Positions 52,222 to 60,004 of a stretch of 64,000 nt of DNA are shown here, piece by piece (the stretch's first letter is position 1; every line of letters begins with the position of its first letter). The notes below the pieces were generated by a model. That model worked only from the letters and a program-made list of their open reading frames with translations, had not been told where the DNA came from and made no database searches. The position numbers were made by a program, and so were the translations under genes. The stretch is from NCBI RefSeq assembly GCF_932276165.1, contig NC_063994.1, positions 8,742,001 to 8,806,000 of the forward strand, read 5' to 3'. This DNA comes from Plutella xylostella (Eukaryota > Arthropoda > Insecta > Lepidoptera > Plutellidae).

Positions 52222-52692
52222 GAGATCTGTGGCGTCACCGAGGACGAAAAAGACGTTAAGAAATTAGCTTCGCTTGTGAGCAAGATAATCCAGCAAAAAG
52301 AAGAGGACATTGTAAAAGTGTACAGGAAGAAAAAACCCATCAAGCCCGGCATAGCACAAGGAGCCCGTGCCATGGCAGATGCGCCTATCGTCGTGACCCT
52401 GCGTGAGGGGCGCCGCGACTCATGGCTAGCCGCCGCGAGGAGTACCAGCATCAGCGCCAGGGACCTCGGGGTCAGTGGCGACTCTAAGGTCTTCGTGCGT
52501 GCAGCATTGAGCCCTACTACGGCGTACCTGCTATGGAGAGGAAAAACAGACCTGAAGGAGAAATCACTATGTAAATATGTGTGGTGCAAAGATGGCTTGG
52601 TAATGGTACGTAAAAATGACGGGGATAAAAAAGTGTACTATGTGCGATCAGCCAACGACATCGAAACGATCAAGAAGGAGCTGCTAAAATGA
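52222..52692 (+). pseudogene. LINE F ORF1, C-terminal part, FP25K-like domain
   Basis: Open from the insertion edge (EICGVTEDEKKDV-like start) to TGA at 52690-52692, about 156 codons. APIVVTLREGRRDSWLAAAR, LSPTTAYLLWRGK and CKYVWCKDGLVMVRKNDG match the Baculo_FP-type domain that is also found in ORF1 proteins of many insect LINEs. It probably binds element RNA. The N-terminal part is missing through 5' truncation, so no start codon is assigned. ORF2 starts 53 bases downstream. Confidence 0.8.
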
Positions 52693-52745
52693 GGTATGTA
52701 AACTTACATTAAAGTTTACTCCACTTCTCTTAACTGCGACAATAT

Positions 52746-55700
52746 TTGTTTTATATTGTCATTACAAAATATACATCTTTAATGAATAATTATGAAACAG
52801 AAGTATATGAATCAACCCACTCCACTTGGAGCGAATATACCCATGATATAAATCCTCGACAAAATAAACTACTACTTTTACATGTCAATATAAGATCACT
52901 GATAAAAAACCATTCCCAACTAGAGTACATTATCGCCACAAGCAAGCCAACTATCCATATAATAATCGTAACTGAGTGTAATGTGAATGACCTGACAAAA
53001 ACACTGTTTGGATTCAATAACTATACAATGTACACGGAGCTACGAAGCAACCGGAAAGGAGGAGGCGTTATAGTGTACGCTCATAAAAGTGTAACTTTCC
53101 TACAAATACCAGTGAATATATCTAGTTTTGAGTGCTTACTTGGTGAAGTGATAACAGCCGATGGCTATAATATGTATGTGTGTGCTATATACCGGCCCCC
53201 TAAGTTAAATATTTGCAATTTTATTAACGAACTATCAAGAGTGTTGAATAACTATCCGATAAACTCAAACTTTCTAATTGCTGGTGATATAAATATAGAT
53301 ATCTTGGTGTCTAGTCCGTTGGCAAGCTCTTATCAAAATACCTTATCTGAACTCGGATTCCAATCGTATATTAATCAATATACCAGAATTGAGACCACAG
53401 TAAAAGGCACATCTAAAACATGCATTGACCACATTTTCGTACGCGATACTAATGATCGAGGCGGGTACAATAACACTACCCTACACTCAGCTGTTGTGCG
53501 AAATGCACTAGCCGACCACTTCATAACCGGTCTCGCCTATATCAGTCAAAAGCCGATTGATCAAAATATAACTATAAACAAAATAGATGATAATAAGCTG
53601 AGATTGGAGCTTGACAATATTGACTGGACACCAGTATTTGATATAAATAACCCTAACGATATTCTAGATTTTATAGTGCATAAATTTAACAGTATATACG
53701 ATCAATGTTGTATAAAGAAAACAATAAAAACTAATCAAAAATATAACTGTAACTGGATATCAGATAAACTTAAGCTAATGTGTAATAAAAAATCAAAATT
53801 GTTACAAATACATTTAAGTGATGTAACTAACAAACAAAATGAGATTATATACAAAAGATATAGAAATAGAACAAACAGATTTATTAATAAAGCAAAAAAT
53901 AATTTTACAAAAAAAGAAATTTATGATAACTTTAAGAACCCAAAAAAGATGTGGGAAATTGTTAATAGACTCACAGGTAGGATTATAAAAGCTGTAGATG
54001 ACATCCTATTAAAATCCTTTAGAATTAAAGCAAAAAACCTAGCAGATAAATTCTCTCAAGATTTTGAGAAAAATGTCTCCGACATTGTAATCTCGTGTAA
54101 TGAGCCATTGCTTGATGAAAATTCATATATAAATACGGCAAAAGTATCACTAAGAATTAATAAAATTAATGACATCATAGTAGAAAAACTTATTAAAAAA
54201 ATTAACGACAAAAAAAGTCCAGGATACGATAAGATAAGAGCCAAAGATATAAAATACATCTCCTTCAAAATTACACCAGTCATAAAACATTTAATTAATC
54301 AATGTATAAGTACTTCGACTTACCCCGACCAACTAAAAATCGGTTTAGTTAGACCAATTCACAAAAAAGGTTGTTTTACAAATACAAATCACTATAGGCC
54401 TATTACTATACTATCTTGCGTAGATAAAATTATAGAAAAATATTTTGGACAAAAAATTAATGAGTTCTTATCGAACAATGGCATCATTCATGAGAAACAA
54501 TTCGGATTCCAAAGAAAGAAGAGTACCACTCAACTTCTATCTTTGTTTACTGAGGAGGTTAATAATCACTTGAATAATAAAAGACATGTACTTGCAATCA
54601 TGATTGATTTCAGCAAAGCTTTTGATACACTTAACCACGAAACGCTTTATAAAAAAATGCAGCAGAATGGCATACAGGGACCAACGCTGGATTGGTTTAA
54701 AAACTATCATACAAACAGATACAATACAGTTAGTATTGCCGGTGAGCATAGTGACCTAAAACAATCCTTACGGGGCACGGCCCAAGGGTCGGTTATTGGT
54801 CCAACTGAATATTTGATTTATGTAAACGATATGTGTAAACTATTCCAGCGTGCTTCTGTTTACCAATTTGCTGACGACACATGTCTAATAGTAGGATGTC
54901 ATGACCTAGAGGTTGCGCAATGTACAATGCAAAAAGAATTTGATCTGTTATGTAAATGGGCGCACGACGTTGGTTTATCCATCAATTATGAAAAAACTAA
55001 GTTAATGCACATTCACTCATCATACCTAAAATCTAGCATTACACCAACAATCGTAGCCCACGAACATAACTGTATGCATTTTCAACAAACACCATGTGAT
55101 TGTAAGCCTCTTGAAATTGTAAAACAACATACCTACCTTGGCCTAGTAATAGACGATAAATTTAATTGGGGTCCGCATGTGGACCATGTGTGTAATAGGT
55201 TAAGAGCTATATTGGCTAAGATTAAAATTCTAAAACAAAAGATACCATACAACACCTTGAGATTACTATACTTGTCCATGGCAGACTCAATAATAAACTA
55301 CGGCATAACGAGTTATGGCTATACCTATAAAACATACCTAAAACGTATTTATAACATCCAAACCAGACTGTTAAAAACAATAGTACCATTAAAAATTAAA
55401 TATGAACATAGAAATAATTATGAAAACTTGTTCCAATATTGTAAAGTAATGAGTGTATATGATAAAGTAAAACTTGCAATTGTATGTGATAATCAGAATA
55501 AGATACAGTCACTTAACTTAAAGAAGAGATATGGTAGCCTACGAACTCTGCCAAAAACACCCACATTTAATATACCTAATTGTAATAACGAATACGGAAG
55601 AAGAATTTGGACGTACAGCCTACCCCATATATTAAACTCATTACCAAAAACTTTAATAAATAATGTAAGAGATGCAAATCCAAAGCAAGTTCGAAGTTTA

Positions 55701-55775
55701 CTTAAACGTTACTATATATATGACAGATATAAGAAAGAAGGGGATGTACGTGCAGATAATTCACATCCAGAATGA
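52746..55775 (+). CDS. LINE F ORF2: endonuclease-reverse transcriptase, intact
   Basis: 1009 codons with no stop or frame break; a later ATG at 52782 (MNNYETEVYE) is an alternative start. The endonuclease comes first: LLLLHVNIRSLIKNHSQ, VTECNVNDL, AGDINIDILVSS (catalytic Asp and Asn region), KTCIDHIFVRD and ADHFITG. RT runs from about residue 534: VRPIHKKGCFTNTNHYRPI, EKQFGFQRKKSTTQ, AIMIDFSKAFDTLNHE, GTAQGSVIGPTEYLIYVND and catalytic QFADDTCLIVG (about 708), then YLGLVIDDKFNWGPHV and YGITSYGYTY. No RNase H. The TGA at 55773-55775 lies at the edge of the foldback insertion (duplication starts 55774). Related to LINE A. Confidence 0.93.
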   Translation: MFYIVITKYTSLMNNYETEVYESTHSTWSEYTHDINPRQNKLLLLHVNIRSLIKNHSQLEYIIATSKPTIHIIIVTECNVNDLTKTLFGFNNYTMYTELRSNRKGGGVIVYAHKSVTFLQIPVNISSFECLLGEVITADGYNMYVCAIYRPPKLNICNFINELSRVLNNYPINSNFLIAGDINIDILVSSPLASSYQNTLSELGFQSYINQYTRIETTVKGTSKTCIDHIFVRDTNDRGGYNNTTLHSAVVRNALADHFITGLAYISQKPIDQNITINKIDDNKLRLELDNIDWTPVFDINNPNDILDFIVHKFNSIYDQCCIKKTIKTNQKYNCNWISDKLKLMCNKKSKLLQIHLSDVTNKQNEIIYKRYRNRTNRFINKAKNNFTKKEIYDNFKNPKKMWEIVNRLTGRIIKAVDDILLKSFRIKAKNLADKFSQDFEKNVSDIVISCNEPLLDENSYINTAKVSLRINKINDIIVEKLIKKINDKKSPGYDKIRAKDIKYISFKITPVIKHLINQCISTSTYPDQLKIGLVRPIHKKGCFTNTNHYRPITILSCVDKIIEKYFGQKINEFLSNNGIIHEKQFGFQRKKSTTQLLSLFTEEVNNHLNNKRHVLAIMIDFSKAFDTLNHETLYKKMQQNGIQGPTLDWFKNYHTNRYNTVSIAGEHSDLKQSLRGTAQGSVIGPTEYLIYVNDMCKLFQRASVYQFADDTCLIVGCHDLEVAQCTMQKEFDLLCKWAHDVGLSINYEKTKLMHIHSSYLKSSITPTIVAHEHNCMHFQQTPCDCKPLEIVKQHTYLGLVIDDKFNWGPHVDHVCNRLRAILAKIKILKQKIPYNTLRLLYLSMADSIINYGITSYGYTYKTYLKRIYNIQTRLLKTIVPLKIKYEHRNNYENLFQYCKVMSVYDKVKLAIVCDNQNKIQSLNLKKRYGSLRTLPKTPTFNIPNCNNEYGRRIWTYSLPHILNSLPKTLINNVRDANPKQVRSLLKRYYIYDRYKKEGDVRADNSHPE

Positions 55776-55782
55776 TAATTGT

Positions 55783-56539
55783 GGGTTCCGCTCATCTGGC
55801 ATAATCTTTATTGACCAAAACTCATTTCGCATAACTCGTATGGTCTAAACTTTTTTGGCCGAACCATCACTTTGCCAAGACTTATGTGGCATAAGGCTCG
55901 TTTCGTCTAAAACTCTTTAGGCACAATCTTTAAACACCTAAGTTTCGTTTGCTCAAATTTATGTTCGTCTATACTTATGTATAATCTTGTTTCTTCTAAT
56001 GTTATCTAAATAAATAATATATTAAGTATGTAGTAAATGTACAAATTGTGGTATTTTTCTCCTACACCCCGAAAATCACGATATTGTATGATCGAAAAAT
56101 CGAAAGTTAACGACCAATATAATTATTACAAACCCCATGAGATCGAAACCTAAAAATAGGTGCGACGACGAGCAAAGCGAGGAGGAGCGTGTTAGGTGCA
56201 CATGTTCATCAAAACCAAAGCGGAGCGCAGCGAAGCGGAGCGGAGCGTTTTTCAAACAGCGGAAACAATACAAGGCACCAGTTTGCGCTATGTAGGGAGA
56301 CGCTCCGTCAAAGTTAAAGCCAAACGAATATTATTACTTTGTATAAACCTATGCCATAGCATTATTAGGCTATTCAAGATTTGGCCATACCATTATTAGG
56401 CTAAACAATGTTATGCGAAATAACTTTTTACTAAACGAGATTTATGCCATACGATTTTCGGCGTAACGAGACTTTGACCAAACGTTACTATGCAATACGA
56501 AATTAGGCAAAAAAATCTTATGCCAAAAAAGGTAGAACC
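55783..56539. mobile_element. Foldback-like element with 15 nt periodic inverted arms
   Basis: Flanked by the 9 bp duplication GATAATTGT (55774-55782 and 56540-56548). The outermost bases GGGTTCC and GGTAGAACC are roughly inverted. The left arm (about 55797-56000) is a chain of about 13 degenerate units of 14-17 bases with core GGCATAA, GTCTAAA, GGCCGAA or GACCAAA and a TCGTTT or CTTTTT second half. The right arm (about 56345-56530) is the same kind of chain in inverted orientation. The centre holds an AGCGGAGCG-rich patch (56215-56250). No protein-coding gene. The closest known architecture is the Drosophila FB foldback class. Confidence 0.8.
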
Positions 56540-56548
56540 GATAATTGT

Positions 56549-56568
56549 ACTATGTTTGTATTGATAAG
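56549..56568. other. LINE F 3' UTR remnant between two insertions
   Basis: Only 20 bases, including the ATAAG target duplication at 56564-56568. Confidence 0.6.
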
Positions 56569-56979
56569 CAGGGTGTCCACTCAGAATGCTCAAAAAAATT
56601 CCCTGACTTTTCCCTGACTTTCCCTGACCATTTCAGAAAATTTCCCTGACCACAGATCAAAATAAAATCCCAATTTAAGTAATTAGATGACAAAAGCTTC
56701 AAGTTTTGCGTTTATTTGATTTAAAGTTATTGAAACTTCGATTACGTAAAATATTTATACAGGGGGCTGCAAAAAGGGCATACTACAACTAGGGCGGAAA
56801 AAGGTGAATCAGAAGGTCATTCTAAACTATTTTTGTTTTACTAAAACATTCACAAAAAACTTAGGTTTTCCACATAAAATTTGTTGATCGCGTGACTTTT
56901 TACTATGAAGAACCAAATATATATTTTCTAAAGCTCGTAATTTTTTTAAATGAACTACCTTTTTTTTATTTTGTATATC

Positions 56980-57395
56980 ATCATCATCATCATCAGCCAA
57001 TAATAATCCACTGCTGGATAAGCATCTCTCAAGGAGAGCCACTACACTCGCTCCTCGGCCTTCCTCATCCAGCCACTACAGTAAGACTATCCACCTAAGG
57101 TCATCGGTCTAGAGAGCAGGAGGGCGTCTCACGCTACGATTATATGTTCGAGGTCTCTACTCGAGAACTCGTCTATCCCAACGGTTATCGGTTCCTCGGC
57201 AGATATGACCAGCCAACTGCCGCTTAAGCCTGCATACTATTTTGACAGCTATGTCGGTAACCTTAGTCCTCTGATGGATAACCTCATCTCTGATACGATC
57301 CATCAGAGAAACCCCAAGCATAGCTCTCTCCATAGCACGCTGAGCGACTTTAAATCGGTGGAAGAGTCCTGCCGTCAGTGTCCAATATTTAATAA
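56980..57395 (-). pseudogene. RTE-clade LINE fragment nested in the hAT-type element
   Basis: The minus strand encodes KVAQRAMERAMLGVSLMDRI, RDEVIHQRTKVTDIA, RLKRQLAGHICRGTDNRW and DRRVLE, the end of an RTE ORF2, and finishes in an (ATC)n tail at 56975-56990 (plus strand). It is the same region as 42760-43229 but a different copy. Confidence 0.8.
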
Positions 57396-57669
57396 AAAAA
57401 TATAAAAACTTTGGAAATCTACTGCTTTTTATTGCAAAAGAGGTTAGTTAGTTGAATTGTTTGAAGCTCACTTTATGCTAGGTCTAGTGCAGAATAGTTT
57501 TTAAAGTACGCATCCTCGAAAATAACAATTTTTTTTAAATGTGTGAGTAAGGAAGCTGGCAGATAGCATATTTTTTTTAATTTTTGGATAATTTTTTTAC
57601 TTTACTTTACTTGTATGTTCATCTCTCTCTCTCACCTTTCTTAGTCCTCCAATTCCGAAAAAAATATAA
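57396..57669. other. Interior of the hAT-type element
   Basis: AT-rich with T-runs; no gene recognised. Confidence 0.45.
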
Positions 57670-58055
57670 AAAGTTATTTTATGGGTGCGGGAACTTTCTT
57701 ATGGGGGCAAACCTTTGACTCCCCGACCCCTGCCTCGGCAACTGTCCCACTTAACTTTTACACACTCCGCCCCAGACCCGGGGGAGGGACTCACACTCGG
57801 TCTCGGCCTTTTGCCGGTCCGAATCGTAGGGCTAGGATCCTTCTCCACCAAAACAGGTACTATACCCGCGTCAGGTACATCCCTGGCCGGTTCTCACCAC
57901 CTCCATCTGGTGACGGGTCACTTAGGTAGGTCTCTCTTTTTAACTGGGCGAAGGCGCCTATCGGCGCCTCCCCCACAGTTAGGGTAAAGCTGAATAAGTC
58001 CCTTATGGCCGACTTCAGTAAATAGGTTTCATTTAGAAAAAAAAAAAAAAAAAAG
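57670..58055 (+). repeat. Retroposed fragment with poly-A tail
   Basis: GC-rich for its surroundings and ends in A16-A17 at 58038-58054, suggesting the 3' part of a poly-A retroposon. GGCGAAGGCGCCTATCGGCG and GGTGACGGGTCACTTAGG are its most distinct phrases. I do not recognise the family; open frames in it are not convincing. Confidence 0.5.
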
Positions 58056-58440
58056 CGGGAACTTTCAAATTTCCCCCTAAGAAGGTACCGCGAAAAGGCA
58101 GCGTTTCTGGAGAAACCCGGTTGCGCTGTCGTCGTATTAAAAGAAAGCTTGAGCTGAGTCACCCCCTTTTGCAACAACCTGTATAATGAGACATCATTTT
58201 ACCATTCAAAACCTTTGAACTATATCAAGATCTACTTGTAGCTAAACTTTTAAAATTCTTAACACATATTTATCCTAAGTCATATTTTTATTATATCACT
58301 ACTATTTACTATACTTTATACATATTCATTGTAATAGTATGGATCAGACAAAAATATTTATAAAAACTAAACGAGATTTTATTTTTCTGTATTTCATGTC
58401 TAAAATAATAACATAAAATACTACAACTTTGCCAAAAAAT
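58056..58440. other. Interior of the hAT-type element, right part
   Basis: AT-rich filler before the right subterminal TTCCCTGAC array; nothing coding. Confidence 0.45.
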
Positions 58441-58573
58441 ATGCTTTTATAGTAGTTTTTCCCTGACTTTCCAGGTGGTCCATCAATTTCACTGACTTTC
58501 CCTGACCACCTTGAGCTTCCCTGACTTTTCCCTGACTTTCCCTGACTTTCCAGATAGTGGACACCCTGATAAG

Positions 58574-58723
58574 GCACTTAATTATAACCACATAGTTATG
58601 TAAATGAGGGCAACCTTCCCAGGGATAAAAAATCTCAAATATGTAAAGATTAAACCCGGGAATTACTAATTTATCCAATTAACCTTTTTTTATGAAATAA
58701 ACAGTTCAAATTTTTTTTTTTTA
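58574..58723 (+). other. LINE F 3' UTR end
   Basis: Contains GAAATAAACAG (polyadenylation-like AATAAA) and ends in T12 just before the AACTC target duplication. Confidence 0.6.
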
Positions 58724-58987
58724 AACTCCAGTAATGCATTTCCTGTGTTTGTGCAACCGTCTTCTTTGAGCAGTCAAACTACTAACGATTTGTGTATTAT
58801 GGACAGTGGTGCCTCAGAGCACGTGTGCCATTCTTCTTCTTCTGGTGCCGTCTCCTAGCGAAGGTTGGCAATCATCCTGCTGATTTCCGTCTTGGAGGCC
58901 GCGTGTGCCATAACATCAACTTATTCTCAGAATATAAAAAGTTAGAAAACCCTAAATCTATTATTGTAGGTGTTGGTAAAGTCATAC
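58724..58987 (+). pseudogene. Copia copy 2, right part (protease region)
   Basis: Encodes NAFPVFVQPSSLSSQTTNDL, MDSGASEHVCH (protease) and, after a 70 bp insertion, NINLFSEYKKLENPKSIIVG. It joins directly onto 52221 of the left part once LINE F is removed. Homology to the complete copy stops near 58987. Confidence 0.85.
58832..58901 (-). repeat. 70 bp LINE tail insertion in Copia copy 2
   Basis: Flanked by the 10 bp duplication CGTGTGCCAT (58822-58831 and 58902-58911). The insert begins with (TTC)n and TGGTGCCGTCTCCTAGCGAA, which I recognise as the 3' end of an RTE-like lepidopteran LINE in minus orientation. It is an extreme 5' truncation. Confidence 0.8.
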
Positions 58988-59523
58988 GTTGGTGGCAGCC
59001 ATCCGTAACCCGGGGATTCTTCGCACCCCCTGCCCTACCGTTACCTAGACAGCTACCGTAGTCAGGAATAGTAGAGCTGCCAGGAACTGGGGGCCGGGGC
59101 TTTGGGTGTGACTCCATGGAGGTTTTTGCCATAATCACCACGCTTGGCAATGCGGGTTGGTGATCGCATAGCTACACTTTTTGTACCGGTGACGCTGCTG
59201 CCCATCGCCGGCCTATGGGATTTAGTGTAGCTGTTTTTGGATGGTTATACCGCCGTCATCCGGTCGCCAGAGACAGGTGAGGTTGGCAATTGGTTCATTC
59301 GGATGTTTAGAACCCTTACACCCATTATTTTAGATGATCATGTCATGATAATCTTATGCAATGAGCGTAATAAAATAACGAAAATACTAAGGTATTTTCT
59401 TTCCCGGCGTACATCGCGTGTGGAAAAGTTAACCTACAAATGTGAAACTGACCGATTGTTTTTCTGTACAATTACAGATGTTACCGCAGCTACGGATAAT
59501 ATGAATCTGGTTACGAAGAAGAA
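58988..59523. other. Unidentified retroelement-like sequence
   Basis: Contains GTGGCAGCCATCCGTAACCC and CTGGGGGCCGGGGCTTTGGG, then an open frame at 59237-59527 (LTPIILDDHVMIILCNERNK) that I cannot assign. Likely an old fragment of a LINE or its ORF1, by context only. Confidence 0.35.
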
Positions 59524-59677
59524 ATAACCAGCTTGACCCCGAGGTGCTCGAGCTACTAGGCTCTGACTCCACTCAAGTTAAGGTATTCGGTGACGACTTG
59601 CACAAGGAAGTCGCCAACAGATGGAAGCACATACTGCTCAATGGACTAACAAAGGAGAAGAAATCGGAGTTATCTAA
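59524..59677 (+). pseudogene. Gag-like ORF (DIRS/Ngaro-type?), left piece
   Basis: Encodes NQLDPEVLELLGSDSTQVKV, FGDDLHKEVANRWKHILLNG and LTKEKKSELSK. The pattern P-E-L-LG ... H-E-W-IL--GL --- K resembles the Gag-like ORF upstream of DIRS/Ngaro tyrosine-recombinase retroelements in invertebrates. It is interrupted by LINE E and continues at 63599. Confidence 0.5.
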
Positions 59678-59699
59678 GGTTTAGGTTTAGGTTTAGGTT
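59678..59699 (-). repeat. (AACCTA)n tail of LINE E
   Basis: Three to four GGTTTA hexamers on the plus strand at the 3' end of LINE E. This is TTTAGG-like, one base off the insect telomere repeat TTAGG, but here it is a LINE tail. Confidence 0.75.
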
Positions 59700-60004
59700 C
59701 TTTATTTCATAATTATACATTACATGTCAATTCTTTTGTATAGCTACATAATATAAACATTTTTTTACATAAGCGTAAAACATAAAAATAATCGTAAGTC
59801 AAGATATAATAATTAATTAACATGTCAAAGAATCAAAAATAAAAAATTCTATATAAAATGTCAATTTGTAAATGTCAAAAAATTAAAATAAGATAAAATA
59901 TGTCATAAGAATTTTCTTAGGTACCTACTATACCTAATATTTTTTATTTTTATTATTTTTTAATACAAATTTTGATTTAACCAAATTATCTAAGTATACA
60001 AGTT
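59700..60004 (-). other. LINE E 3' UTR
   Basis: AT-rich, on the minus strand after the stop at 60005; no other feature. Confidence 0.6.

Larger units (their letters stand above)
56569..58568. mobile_element. hAT-type element with TTCCCTGAC subterminal repeats
   Basis: Ends are inverted, CAGGGTGTCCAC at 56569 and GTGGACACCCTG ending 58568. A 5 bp duplication ATAAG flanks it (56564-56568 and 58569-58573). Both ends hold repeated TTTCCCTGACTTTCCCTGAC words. CAGGG termini with a 5 bp duplication fit hAT5-type elements. No transposase gene is recognisable; the interior carries an RTE fragment and another retroposed piece, so it is non-autonomous. Confidence 0.82.
52222..58723 (+). mobile_element. 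LINE F, 5'-truncated, with two nested elements in its 3' UTR
   Basis: Inserted in Copia copy 2 with the duplication AACTC (52217-52221 and 58724-58728). It starts inside ORF1, has an intact ORF2, and its 3' UTR is broken by a foldback-like element (55783-56539) and a hAT-type element (56569-58568). The last 150 bases (58574-58723) contain AATAAA and end in a T12 run rather than poly-A. Confidence 0.85.

Noticed and set aside
57681..57987. Two overlapping 80-100 codon frames as a gene
   Set aside because: Out of frame with each other, Pro/Arg-rich, no motif, and inside a poly-A-tailed retroposed fragment.
59237..59527. Open frame of 96 codons as a novel gene
   Set aside because: No recognisable domain and surrounded by retroelement fragments; listed only as unidentified sequence.
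59678..59699. Telomeric repeat array
   Set aside because: Hexamer GGTTTA rather than pentamer TTAGG, only three to four units, and placed exactly at a LINE 3' end.
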